Assembly: GCA_016712505.1 (NCBI GenBank)
Contig: JADJQY010000001.1
Span: 248,001 to 312,000, forward strand
Length of the DNA: 64,000 bases
Direction: 5' to 3'
Origin: Candidatus Eiseniibacteriota bacterium
GTDB lineage: Bacteria > Eisenbacteria > RBG-16-71-46 > CAIMUX01
In this document: positions 17,885-25,950 of the stretch, piece by piece
Numbering within the stretch: position 1 is the stretch's first letter
Layout: each line of letters opens with the position of its first letter
The notes under the pieces: generated by a model
Database searches by the model: none
The model's input: the letters and a program-made list of their open reading frames with translations, nothing else
Told to the model about the DNA's origin: nothing
Translations under genes and position numbers: made by a program

Positions 17885-19633
17885 CTACTCGAACACGTCG
17901 TAGGCGGGGCGAAACCCGACGCTGGGGTAGCTCGCATCCAAGGGCGCTCCAGCCGAACGGGCCGTGCAACGCACCCCCTTCGCCCCGGTGCTCAGGAAGC
18001 TGCCGCCGCGAATGACCTTGAAGACCCCCTCATTCGGCCCGCCGTATTCCTGGAGCGTCCCGGTGGGGTAGATGTCGTACCAGTCGCCGGTCCACTCCGC
18101 GACATTCCCCGCGACGTCGACCAGGCCACGGGGCGACACGGTCGCAACAGTTTGAAAGCCGCTTTCGAGCCTGCCGTCGTAGAAGCCGATCGGCGTCGTC
18201 CCCGGCTCGTACGGATCGGTCGAGTTGGCAAAATTGCACCGCGCCCGCCCGGTGGCGTCGCCATCGAACTGACTCCGCCCCCAAGGATAGACCCAGTTCA
18301 ACGAGTCGCCGCGCGCGGCGATCTCCCACTCCGCTTCCTTCGGGAGCCTGAGTCCGTAGTGCGAGCAGTAGGCCTCAGCGCCGTAGTAGGTCACGCCGGT
18401 CACCGGGTGATTCTCGTAGCCGGCCTCGATTTCAAACCGATTGTCATCCAGGTCGAAGAACAGGCGGGAGTTGATCAGCTCGAGGTAGAGCACGGTCGAG
18501 TCGGGCACGGCGTCGTTCCGATAGTAGATCCCGCCGCCGATGAACTTGGCCTTTTGCTCGGTAAGCGCCGTGTTCAGGTAGGTGAGATAGAGCGCGTTGG
18601 TCGTTTCGTACTTCTGAATCTTGACCGCGTTGTTGATCCGATTCTGGAACGCGGGATACTCGTCGCGATCCGCGAGCCCCAGGTAATACTGCATGGTGTC
18701 GGCCAGCCCGATGGTGAAACTGCGGGGCAGTTCTGATGCGGGTACGAGGTCCACGTAGTCGTTGGCGTTCGGCGGACGTGGAGCTCCGTCGACGTCGATG
18801 ACCCGCACCCGGTACGTATCCGGAGAGTAGCCAAACCCGGCGAAATAGGTGTTTCGCCCGATCGCGCGTGGCCGGTACTGGCCAAGTCGAGGGTAGGCAT
18901 GCGTCTGGATCTGGGTCCCAGGAACCCAGTCGGTGTCCCAGCGGCTGTCCTCCGGATCCAGCAGGTCGGCGTCCCCCTCGAAGTCCCAGCGCACCTCGAT
19001 GGCCTCGGGCGAGTCGATGCGATCAAACGTCAGGCCCGTCGGGTCGAAGGAAACCGTCGCATTCTGTACCACGTTGGGAGGATTGATCGCGAAGTTCACC
19101 GTCGGCGGTCCGATCTCCTCGCCGAGATTGAGGATGAAGACCGGCGTCTGCTCGGATACGCCAACGTTGCCGGCCGGATCACTCGCCCGGGTGAAGAGGA
19201 TCGGGCGCGAGCCGGAGCCGATCGCCCCGGTTACCCAGCGCGCTCTGTACAAACTCCAGCCGGCGGGCACTTCGACGAACTCGGACAGACTGTCTGGGAC
19301 CTGGCTCTCGGGAAAGGTCACGCCGGTCCGAGCGATCTGCTCAAATGCCGACTCCCCTGGGCGCCGGAAGTAGAACTCCACGTTCTCGACGCTCCGGTCG
19401 TCCTGCGCGACGGCGTAGATATACGTCGAGTCGGAGACGACCCAGTTGTCGTCAATGCGAAGCGGAGGATAGAGGATGCGCGTCTGCGGAGCCGTGGTGT
19501 CCGGTTGCTCCACCTTGTCGTCCTCGGAGCACCCGGCGGCGAGCACTACGACCAGGAAAGACGAAACGAGAATGGACGCGTTGTACATGCCGCGGAACGG
19601 CGATCGGGTGGTTCGAATTTTCTGCACCTTCAT
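17885..19633 (-). CDS. Lipoprotein with formylglycine-generating-enzyme (SUMF1) fold, catalytic Cys absent
   Basis: 582 residues from the ATG at 19633, giving MKVQKIRTTRSP, a hydrophobic stretch and lipobox LAAGC. The N-terminal half has Ig/PKD-like beta domains (FYFRRPGESAFEQIAR; VSFDPTGLTFDRIDSPEAIE). The C-terminal ~290 residues are an FGE-sulfatase domain: YETTNALYLTYLN, HPVTGVTYYGAEAYCSHYG, RLPKEAEWEIAARG, GNVAEWTGDWYD, VIRGGSF, RCTARSAG and VGFRPAYD. Where human FGE has its two active-site cysteines just after GGSY, this protein reads STGAKG, so sulfatase activation is unlikely. A lectin-like or structural role at the outer membrane is more probable. The start choice is moderate, because a second in-frame ATG lies at 19588. 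Confidence 0.82.
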   Translation of the reverse strand: MKVQKIRTTRSPFRGMYNASILVSSFLVVVLAAGCSEDDKVEQPDTTAPQTRILYPPLRIDDNWVVSDSTYIYAVAQDDRSVENVEFYFRRPGESAFEQIARTGVTFPESQVPDSLSEFVEVPAGWSLYRARWVTGAIGSGSRPILFTRASDPAGNVGVSEQTPVFILNLGEEIGPPTVNFAINPPNVVQNATVSFDPTGLTFDRIDSPEAIEVRWDFEGDADLLDPEDSRWDTDWVPGTQIQTHAYPRLGQYRPRAIGRNTYFAGFGYSPDTYRVRVIDVDGAPRPPNANDYVDLVPASELPRSFTIGLADTMQYYLGLADRDEYPAFQNRINNAVKIQKYETTNALYLTYLNTALTEQKAKFIGGGIYYRNDAVPDSTVLYLELINSRLFFDLDDNRFEIEAGYENHPVTGVTYYGAEAYCSHYGLRLPKEAEWEIAARGDSLNWVYPWGRSQFDGDATGRARCNFANSTDPYEPGTTPIGFYDGRLESGFQTVATVSPRGLVDVAGNVAEWTGDWYDIYPTGTLQEYGGPNEGVFKVIRGGSFLSTGAKGVRCTARSAGAPLDASYPSVGFRPAYDVFE

Positions 19634-20014
19634 TCCCAGGAATCCCTTTCCCAACCCCTCTCTCCCGGAAGCGACCCGCGGGCACGGAACAGGGACGGGC
19701 CGACGGGCGGCCATCCCCTCATCGCCGTCGCGTGCAGAGTCGTCGATCCGATTGGGAGCGGAAAGGCTCCCAGTGGCGCATCTTAGGAGTAGCCCGGAAG
19801 GGTGTCAACCGAAAGCCCCTGTCACAGCACGGGATACAGCCCATCTCTCATCCCGCCAGACACGTTATCCACACTATCCACACCCACAATGTGGACAACA
19901 TGTTCGCGCCTACACGCCGGTGCATCCACAATCTGCCCACTTTGGGTTGTCGCCATAATAAATTGACTTGCAACAAGTTACAGCCCGTGCCGACTCGCCG
20001 GCACAAACTACTCT
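19634..20014 (-). other. 381-base intergenic region with AT-rich core and DnaA boxes
   Basis: It lies between the bactofilin stop and the lipoprotein start. Much of it is less GC-rich than its surroundings. It holds the DnaA-box cluster listed at 19865-19930, a small inverted repeat ACTTG-CAA-CAAGT at 19966-19978, and a 6-base-stem hairpin GTGCCG/CGGCAC at 19987-20004 just after the bactofilin gene. I see no coding sequence. Confidence 0.6.
19865..19930. promoter_or_regulatory. Cluster of four DnaA boxes
   Basis: TTATCCACA (19865-19873, perfect consensus) abuts CTATCCACA (19874-19882). TTGTCCACA follows on the minus strand (19890-19898), then GCATCCACA (19922-19930). It is about 9.5 kb from dnaA. 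It could be a second origin element, a DnaA-titrating site, or a DnaA-regulated promoter for the lipoprotein gene. Confidence 0.7.
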
Positions 20015-20476
20015 TTATCGGACGACTTCCTTCATCTCCTCCGCCTTCTCGACGGGCTTGCTCGGCGTTTCGTGCCGCGGCTTCTGCGCGGCCTGAGCCA
20101 CAGACGGTTCCTTTCTATCAGGCGACGCCATGCTGGAACGGCCCTGGAAAAAGACCCCCTCTTCGATGATCAACGATGCGGTGCTGATGTCGGCGACGAC
20201 CTTGGCTCCCTTGCGGAGCTCCAGTCTGCGCAACGCATGGATCGTTCCCTTGAACTGACCCATGATGATCACCTCACCAGCCTCGAGATCCGCCTCGACG
20301 TCGCCGCTCGGTCCCACGGTCAGCCGGTCCGTGACCCGCATCTTTCCCTTGAGCTTTCCGTCGAGACGCACGTCCCCCTTTGCCTCGAATTCCCCTCCGA
20401 TCGAAACTCCCTCCTGGAGGATCGACTGGCCGTGGGTCTTCGCCGCAGGCGCGGTGTCTGTTTGCCTTCCGAACAT
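20015..20476 (-). CDS. Bactofilin
   Basis: 153 residues. The central polymer-forming domain (~residues 18-110) is a beta-helix with six-residue periodicity: SIGGEFEAKGDVRLDGKLKG, LTVGPSGDVEADLEAGEVII, MGQFKGTIHALRRLELRKG, ADISTASLIIEEG. Short unstructured tails flank it, the C-terminal one rich in Lys, Glu and Pro. Bactofilins polymerise without nucleotides at the membrane and scaffold cell-wall enzymes or chromosome-segregation proteins. It lies directly downstream of a membrane M23 peptidase, 27 bases apart, in the parA-parB run. Both partnerships are known elsewhere (bactofilin-M23 pairs; Myxococcus BacNOP with ParABS). Confidence 0.93.
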   Translation of the reverse strand: MFGRQTDTAPAAKTHGQSILQEGVSIGGEFEAKGDVRLDGKLKGKMRVTDRLTVGPSGDVEADLEAGEVIIMGQFKGTIHALRRLELRKGAKVVADISTASLIIEEGVFFQGRSSMASPDRKEPSVAQAAQKPRHETPSKPVEKAEEMKEVVR

Positions 20477-20503
20477 CTGGGCCTCCTTGCGGTCCTTCGT
20501 TAT

Positions 20504-21280
20504 CTATTTCGCACGCGTCCGCGCGCGATACTCCTCGATGAATGCCTCGGGGTTCACCGGCTGCCCATTGTGCAGCACCTCGAAATGGAGATGCGGCGCG
20601 GAGCTCTGCCCCGTGTTTCCCAGACGGGCGATCAATGTCCCCTCTCCGACGTCGTCCCCAACCTGGACAAGCAGCTCGCTCGCGTGGCCATAGCGGGTGG
20701 TAAGCCCTTCGCCATGATCGATCACAACGAGATTACCGAGCTGGGGATCCAATCGAGACTCGATCACACGACCGCCCCCAGCCGCGACGATCGGGGCCCC
20801 GACCCTTCCCGGGATGTCGATCCCAGGATGCGGTTGGCCTCCATCCGCAGACTCGCCGAACCTCCGAGAGATCGGTCCGCGATGAGGGGCGGTCCGCGGC
20901 GCACTCGGACTTGCCCCCACTCCGTCGTCGGCCGTGGCCATCGGTCCGGCCGTCTCGACCTCCTGGTAGGAGTCCACCCCGGCGAGGAACTTGATCTTGG
21001 CGTCCAGCTCCGCCATCTCGTTCACACGGCGCTCCAGAAGCTCGATTCGCTCGCATTGAGTACGAAGTGAATCCACCTGGAGCTCGGCCTCCCGCAGCCT
21101 GTCCCCGAGAACGACCGATCGTCCGATCGCCGCGCCTCCCAGGATGGCCAGCAGGCAGACTCCTCCGAGCCCGGCCAGGACGCTGTTGATGACCCACGTG
21201 GAGACGGTCCACTGCAGCACCCGGCCTGATCGCGACGGGGTCACGAGGATGGAAACGGTGTCTCCGCGCTGGCTCGCCAA
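20504..21280 (-). CDS. Membrane-anchored M23 peptidoglycan endopeptidase
   Basis: 258 residues from a TTG at 21280 with GGAAAGAG about 3 bases upstream; no in-frame ATG is available. A membrane helix (~residues 28-50, INSVLAGLGGVCLLAILGGAA) is followed by a coiled coil (LREAELQVDSLRTQCERIEL...) and a periplasmic LytM/M23 domain. The zinc-site motifs are complete: HPGIDI (H and D), YGHAS, and PHLHFEV. It should cut peptide cross-links in the wall. The bactofilin immediately downstream probably localises it. It lies 17 bases from the parB stop codon, in the same operon. Confidence 0.9.
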   Translation of the reverse strand: MASQRGDTVSILVTPSRSGRVLQWTVSTWVINSVLAGLGGVCLLAILGGAAIGRSVVLGDRLREAELQVDSLRTQCERIELLERRVNEMAELDAKIKFLAGVDSYQEVETAGPMATADDGVGASPSAPRTAPHRGPISRRFGESADGGQPHPGIDIPGRVGAPIVAAGGGRVIESRLDPQLGNLVVIDHGEGLTTRYGHASELLVQVGDDVGEGTLIARLGNTGQSSAPHLHFEVLHNGQPVNPEAFIEEYRARTRAK

Positions 21281-21297
21281 GGTCTCTTTCCATCCCC

Positions 21298-22203
21298 TCA
21301 GTGAATCTCGATGCCGAGTAGATCCAGGATTCGCTCCAGCTCCTCATTGCTGAAGTAGCGAATCTCTATCTTTCCGCCTTTGGCGCTGTGGGAGAGCTTC
21401 ACTTGAGTGCCCAGCGCGTATTGAAGCGCTTCTTCGACCCGAACAACCTGCCGATCCCGCGCCACGGCCGGTTTTGATTCCGGCGTGCTCGGTTGGGCCG
21501 ACTCCGGGGACGCCTGCCGTTCCGCCAGGTGGCGCTCCACCTGGCGAACGCTCCAGCCCTCCTCCGCGATGCGGCGCGCGATCTCGACCTGCTCCTGCGT
21601 GCTCTCCAGGGCCAAAAGCGCCCGAGCGTGCCCCACGGAGATGGTTCCACGTGAAACATCCTCGAGCACGGTTTCCGGGAGACGAAGCAGCCGGAGGAGG
21701 TTGGTGATCGTGGTCCGATCCTTCCCCACCTCCTTCGAGATGTCCGCGTGCGTGCGGCCGAACTCATCGACCAGCTTCTGGTACGCCCGCGCTTCGTCAA
21801 CTGGGTTCAGATCTTCGCGCATGATGTTCTCGATCAGCGCGATCTCCAGCGATGAGCGCTCATCCATATCGCGAAAGATGACCGGAACTTCGCTGCGTCC
21901 CGCCAGCTGCGCCGCCCTCAGCCGGCGCTCCCCGGCGACCAGCTCGAAGATTCCACCGCGCTCGGGGCGAACGAGCAGCGGCTCGAGGATCCCCTTCTCC
22001 TGGATGGAGCGTGACAGCTCCTCCAGCTTCGTCGTGTCCATGACGGTCCGCGGCTGCCGGGGATTCGGCACGATGCGATCGACTGGAACCCAGTGAATCT
22101 GGCCGACTTCGACCCCTGTCGGGACGCTAACCGGCGCCGCCGGCGCCGCATCCTGCCGGATCAGGGAATCCAGACCCCTTCCCAACACCTTGCGACTATT
22201 CAT
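21298..22203 (-). CDS. parB: Chromosome-partitioning protein ParB
   Basis: 301 residues. The N-terminal ParB/CTPase domain has VPVDRIVPNPRQPRT and GERRLRAAQ, the CTP-binding motif region. A helix-turn-helix follows (THADISKEVGKDRTTITNLL) with SVGHARALLALES. The C-terminal dimerisation segment ends in FSNEELERILDLLG. It loads at parS, spreads as a CTP clamp and works with ParA to segregate origins. A parS site lies inside its own coding sequence (21643-21658). Its ATG overlaps the end of parA by 8 bases. Confidence 0.97.
   Translation of the reverse strand: MNSRKVLGRGLDSLIRQDAAPAAPVSVPTGVEVGQIHWVPVDRIVPNPRQPRTVMDTTKLEELSRSIQEKGILEPLLVRPERGGIFELVAGERRLRAAQLAGRSEVPVIFRDMDERSSLEIALIENIMREDLNPVDEARAYQKLVDEFGRTHADISKEVGKDRTTITNLLRLLRLPETVLEDVSRGTISVGHARALLALESTQEQVEIARRIAEEGWSVRQVERHLAERQASPESAQPSTPESKPAVARDRQVVRVEEALQYALGTQVKLSHSAKGGKIEIRYFSNEELERILDLLGIEIH
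21643..21658. promoter_or_regulatory. parS site 1 (inside parB)
   Basis: GGTTCCACGTGAAACA matches the parS palindrome TGTTtCACGTGAAACA, with the CACGTG core and right half intact. Confidence 0.85.
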
Positions 22204-23086
22204 GTCCCAACACTTCCTTTGCCAGGTTGAAGTAGCTCACCGCCCCAACGCAGGTCGGGTCGTAGACCGTAATGGGCTTGCCGAAGCTCGGTGCTTCGCC
22301 CAATCGGACGTTCCTGGGGATCATGGTGGTGTAGACCTTCTCACCGAAGTGCCGTCTTGCCTCGTCGGCCACCTGCATGGAGAGATTCAGTCGGCCATCG
22401 AACATGGTCAGAAGAATGCCCTCGATATCCAGCTTCGGGTTGAGCCGATCCTGAACCAAGCGAAGGGTGCCAAGGAGGTGCCCGATACCCTCGAGGGCGT
22501 AGTACTCACACTGCAGGGGAATCAGGACCGAGTTCGCCGCGACCAGGGCATTCAGGGTGAGCAGTCCCAAAGACGGCGGACAATCGATCAATACGTAGTC
22601 GTAACTGCTAGTTACCAGGTTCAGGGCGTCCGAGAGACGCCTCTCCCGCCCCGTTGCATCTACCAGCTCGACCTCCGCCCCCGCGAGGTCAGGGGCTGCG
22701 GGAATCAGGTGGAGTCCTTCCACGTCAGTGGGGATCGCCACGCCGCTCACAGCCTCTCCCCGCACCAGGAGATCGTAGGTCGTTCTCTCTTGATCCGCCG
22801 GGACGACTCCCAGGCCCGAGGTGGTGTTGGCTTGTGGGTCCACGTCGATGACCAGCACGCGTCGCCCCGCCATCGCGAGGGCCGCGCCCAGGTTGACCGT
22901 GGTCGTCGTCTTCCCCACGCCCCCCTTCTGGTTGGCGATTGCGATGATCTTGACCTGCGTCGCGGGACGCCGGTCACTCTTTGTCTCTGGTTCGGTGTGG
23001 GGGCGACCCTCGCTTGCTCGCGAGTCGGTGGCGGGCAATTGAACTGCCGCTCCCGGCGCCTCGTCCAGGACCCAGATCTCCTGCAT
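22196..23086 (-). CDS. parA: Chromosome-partitioning ATPase ParA (Soj)
   Basis: 296 residues from the ATG at 23086 (GGGAGGG 8 bases upstream). The deviant Walker A is NQKGGVGKTTTTVNLG at ~residues 52-67; VIDVDPQANTTSGLG and YVLIDCPPSLGLLTLNA are the A' and B motifs. About 44 residues precede the usual start of the fold (VKIIAIANQ). The codon there is GTC, so this extension seems real. It is Glu/Pro/Arg-rich and may interact with ParB or the nucleoid. ParA binds DNA non-specifically and is released by ParB-parS complexes. It is first in the run parA-parB-M23-bactofilin. Confidence 0.97.
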   Translation of the reverse strand: MQEIWVLDEAPGAAVQLPATDSRASEGRPHTEPETKSDRRPATQVKIIAIANQKGGVGKTTTTVNLGAALAMAGRRVLVIDVDPQANTTSGLGVVPADQERTTYDLLVRGEAVSGVAIPTDVEGLHLIPAAPDLAGAEVELVDATGRERRLSDALNLVTSSYDYVLIDCPPSLGLLTLNALVAANSVLIPLQCEYYALEGIGHLLGTLRLVQDRLNPKLDIEGILLTMFDGRLNLSMQVADEARRHFGEKVYTTMIPRNVRLGEAPSFGKPITVYDPTCVGAVSYFNLAKEVLGHE

Positions 23087-23221
23087 GGGGTAGGCCCTCC
23101 CTGTGTTACCCAGTCAGCGCGCGCCGCGGTCGATCGAAATTGGTGCCGTTTTGGCTTTTCGGTCCGTCCCTGGCCCGCGGAGCGCACGCTACCAACGCAC
23201 CCTCCGGGGGGTCAACCGGGA

Positions 23222-23237
23222 AGTTTCACGTGAAACA
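23222..23237. promoter_or_regulatory. parS site 2
   Basis: AGTTTCACGTGAAACA differs from the perfect parS palindrome only at the first base. It lies 136 bases upstream of parA. Confidence 0.92.
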
Positions 23238-23356
23238 TCCCGCGCGCGCCCCGCCCCTCGACCAGCCCCCCTCCTTCTCACTACAGCGGCCACGCGTCGG
23301 GCAAAATCTTGTAACCTGTTAAATTACGGATATTTGCGCCGATTTTGCCTTCTTTG

Positions 23357-23372
23357 AGTTCCACGTGAAACA
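23357..23372. promoter_or_regulatory. parS site 3
   Basis: AGTTCCACGTGAAACA keeps the CACGTG core and the GTGAAACA half. It lies upstream of parA. Confidence 0.87.
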
Positions 23373-23662
23373 TCGCCGCACAGTCGACGATCCAGCGCTG
23401 GGGAGCAGCACATCGTAGGGCCGATCCCCAGCCCGCACCGAGCAGGAACGGGCGGCCAGCACCTGCCATCGCGATCCGACGGGGAGATCTTCCGCGCGCT
23501 GGCCGTGGAGTCTTGTATAAGGCTCCGTCTCGCCAGGCGCCTTGCGTGGAAAACTGCGCTCGCGGTCTCTCTGCGATTTGCGACTCGCGAACTCCCGCTC
23601 GCTTTCGGTGGCGCGCAGGGCGGCGTGCAGCGAAAGCTGCGGATTCGCAGCGATTCGCGCGC

Positions 23663-23698
23663 AAAAAAACAGAACGACCGTTGCTTGCACAACGGTCG
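23663..23698 (-). terminator. Intrinsic terminator of the rpmH-rsmG operon
   Basis: On the minus strand a 9-base stem CGACCGTTG/CAACGGTCG with a 6-base loop is followed within 5 bases by seven T residues. It begins 44 bases after the rsmG stop codon and so ends that operon before the parS/parA region. Confidence 0.9.
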
Positions 23699-23741
23699 CC
23701 CTGGACTATACAAACCCTGAGCTATACAGACGCGGTGTGGA

Positions 23742-24455
23742 TCAGCTTCGCTTGAACAGCAGGATGTGCCCTGTGGCCCAAGGGACCTCGACGGTTCGGT
23801 CGAATTCGAACCGCGACCGCTGGAGCTGGCCGGAGGTGTTCACCTGGTCGACCTCCTCCTGCCACTGCGGACCCTTGAACGTGATGAGCCTGCCCCCTTC
23901 GGCGACCAGCGGTCCGAAGTTCGCGAGCGTATCGCTGAGCGAGGCTACGGCCCGCGAGGTCACAACCTGATACGCCCCCACCCCCTCGCCTCGGCCAAGG
24001 AGCGTCTCCACCCGCAGCTGCAGCACGCTGACCCGTCCCAGCTGGAGTGTGCGAACCTGGTCTTCCAGGAACAGGCACCGCTTCCGTGCCGAGTCGAGCA
24101 GAGTGATGTTGATCTCGGGTCGGGCGATCTTGAGCACAAGCCCCGGGAATCCTGCTCCTGTCCCGACGTCGATCCACGCATCCCCCTCCCCTGGCGTGGC
24201 CAGGAGAAACACCCCGAGCGAAGCCGCGACATGCTTCTTGATCACGTTTTCGACATCCGTGCGGGAAAGCAGGTTCAGCCGATCGTTCCAGCGCAGGAGA
24301 TTGGCCGCGAACTGATGCAGGCGCTCACTCGCTCGCTCGTCGAGGACGAGCCCGTGTTGGTGGAGAGAAGACTGAAGCGTCTCGAGATCGGACCGGAGGA
24401 AGCTTGACGCTTCCTCCGCTTCCGTGCGCCTGCGCATCTGACGTTCGCTGGTCAT
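23742..24455 (-). CDS. rsmG: 16S rRNA m7G527 methyltransferase RsmG (GidB)
   Basis: 237 residues. The SAM-binding signature WIDVGTGAGFPGLVLKIARP lies at ~residues 93-112, followed by LLDSARKRCLFLEDQ; VVTSRAVASL is the catalytic-loop region. The N-terminal helical part includes LLRWNDRLNLLSR, typical of the family. It methylates N7 of G527 in the 530 loop of 16S rRNA; loss gives low-level streptomycin resistance in other bacteria. Only 3 bases separate it from the khpB stop codon. The usual neighbours mnmG and mnmE are absent. A terminator follows. Confidence 0.96.
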   Translation of the reverse strand: MTSERQMRRRTEAEEASSFLRSDLETLQSSLHQHGLVLDERASERLHQFAANLLRWNDRLNLLSRTDVENVIKKHVAASLGVFLLATPGEGDAWIDVGTGAGFPGLVLKIARPEINITLLDSARKRCLFLEDQVRTLQLGRVSVLQLRVETLLGRGEGVGAYQVVTSRAVASLSDTLANFGPLVAEGGRLITFKGPQWQEEVDQVNTSGQLQRSRFEFDRTVEVPWATGHILLFKRS

Positions 24456-24458
24456 TCC

Positions 24459-25925
24459 TTAGCGGCGCTTGTTCATGCCGCGGGAGACCTTCGGCTTCCG
24501 TCCCCACTCGTCAGTCGTGGCACCGCTTTCGGCCGCTGCCGGGTTGGGCTGTGGCTTGGGCTGCGGCTTGGCCTTCAGGTCCGGGATCGCGGCCAGCGCA
24601 TTCAGCCGGTCCACCGGTTCGCCACCCCGTTCTGCCGGCGATTCGTCTCTCGACGCTTCGCTCCGCTCGCGGTCCTCGCCGTAGGTCCCGGAGGACGGGC
24701 GGCGCTCGTGGCGGCGCGGGGCCGGCTCGTCACCGAGGGATGCCGCGCGCACGCGGGGTACGTTCTCGCCCTCCTCGACACGCGAAGAACTCCCGGCCTC
24801 GATCAAGATCCGCTTCATCAGTCCGTCACTCAGCGCGTGCGTGGTCATCTCTTCGACCTCGGCCACGGCACGGTGGACGATGCGACGCTCTGCCGCCTTG
24901 TACGGACCAACGGTCACCCCACGGCCGGTTTCCAGCACCTGCCGGGCGATTTCCCGGGCCTTGTCGGCCAGTTGGTCCTCGCGACGGCTGCGATAGCCGG
25001 AGATGTCGACCTTGATCTGCACGCCTTCTTCCGTCCGCCCGGCCATCTTCAAGACGACATGCTGAATCGCATCGAGGGTCTCACCGCCACGACCGATCAG
25101 CAGGCCGTCATCCTCGCCCCCCTCGATTCCGATGTAATAGCAGTCCTCTTTGAACTCCGCGCTCACCGTCCCGGCGAACTCCATTCGCTTGAGGAGACCC
25201 TGCGTGAACTCGGCCAGCTCCGTCTCGCGGCCCCCCTGGCGAGGAGTCCGGTCGATCGGCGGGGCCCCGTCATCGCGCGTAACTCTTTGTACTGCAACGT
25301 CTTGCTCGTGCGGCTCTCGCGGCGGACGGCTCTCGCGAGGCGGCTCCACGCGCTCCGGGCGATCCATCCTCTCCCCGCGGCCACCTGCATTCCCTCCGCC
25401 GTGTGCCGGACGATCATGACCACCGCGGCGCGAATCGCCGCCGCGCCCGCCACGGCCACCTCGACCTCCCCGACCACCACTGCCCTCGCGCTCCTCCCGC
25501 GGCGCCCCAGCAGGCGCGGCAGCCGGCCCATGCATCACCTTGGGGCGCAAATCGTTCGGCGTCTCGGCGCGAGGGGGCCGCGCTTCCTGGTCCCGGCGCG
25601 GTCCGCGGTCACCACCGCGTCCACCGTCGCGCCGGCCACCCCCGCCATCCCGACCACCGCTCTCGCGGGGACCAGCGGAGTCCCGGTTCGGTCCGCGTCC
25701 GGCCGGAGCACCACCGCCGCTTCGAACTCGGGCCCGGATCCGCGCCTCGCGGGCCCCCAGCCCCAGAAATCCTCCTCGGCCCTCTTCGATGATCTCGATG
25801 TCCAACTGCTCCTTGGCAACGCCAAGTTCCTGCTGCGCGGCGCGCACCGCCTCTTCGACCGTCTTTCCGGTCGTCTCGATGGCTCGTTGTGGCGGGCGGG
25901 GCCCGCGGTCATATCTACGATTCAT
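24459..25925 (-). CDS. khpB: RNA-binding protein KhpB (Jag/EloR) with long RGG-rich linker
   Basis: 488 residues from the ATG at 25925, preceded by GGAG. Domain order: Jag_N (~14-68, TTGKTVEEAVRAAQQELG, GRGGFLGLGARE); a disordered Gly/Arg/Pro linker (~69-233) with GGRGGRGG-type repeats; a KH domain (~235-311, GLLIGRGGETLDAIQHVV with the GxxG loop); an R3H domain (~312-378, REIARQVLETGRG, AAERRIVHRAV); and a ~110-residue tail ending RGMNKRR. Family members are usually ~200-300 residues, so the linker and tail are exceptional. KhpB binds RNA with KhpA and influences cell elongation in Gram-positives. It sits 25 bases downstream of yidC, the conserved arrangement. Confidence 0.93.
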   Translation of the reverse strand: MNRRYDRGPRPPQRAIETTGKTVEEAVRAAQQELGVAKEQLDIEIIEEGRGGFLGLGAREARIRARVRSGGGAPAGRGPNRDSAGPRESGGRDGGGGRRDGGRGGDRGPRRDQEARPPRAETPNDLRPKVMHGPAAAPAGAPREEREGSGGRGGRGGRGGRGGDSRRGGHDRPAHGGGNAGGRGERMDRPERVEPPRESRPPREPHEQDVAVQRVTRDDGAPPIDRTPRQGGRETELAEFTQGLLKRMEFAGTVSAEFKEDCYYIGIEGGEDDGLLIGRGGETLDAIQHVVLKMAGRTEEGVQIKVDISGYRSRREDQLADKAREIARQVLETGRGVTVGPYKAAERRIVHRAVAEVEEMTTHALSDGLMKRILIEAGSSSRVEEGENVPRVRAASLGDEPAPRRHERRPSSGTYGEDRERSEASRDESPAERGGEPVDRLNALAAIPDLKAKPQPKPQPNPAAAESGATTDEWGRKPKVSRGMNKRR

Positions 25926-25950
25926 GTTGGCTCCACTTTCTCGCGCGGGA

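Larger units (their letters stand above)
23087..23741 (-). other. 655-base intergenic region between rsmG and parA
   Basis: It contains two parS sites, the intrinsic terminator of the rsmG transcript at its upstream end, and an AT-rich patch at ~23305-23350 that probably includes the parA promoter. All three minus-strand frames are open over much of 23.3-23.7 kb, but the three peptides look like composition artefacts, so I call no gene. A small hairpin GCTGCG/CGCAGC lies at 23636-23651. Confidence 0.6.

Noticed and set aside
23281..23713. Three long open frames on the minus strand between rsmG and parA
   Set aside because: All three frames are open at once, they overlap the rsmG terminator and parS sites, lack ribosome-binding sites, and give Arg/Ala/Ser-rich peptides without motifs.
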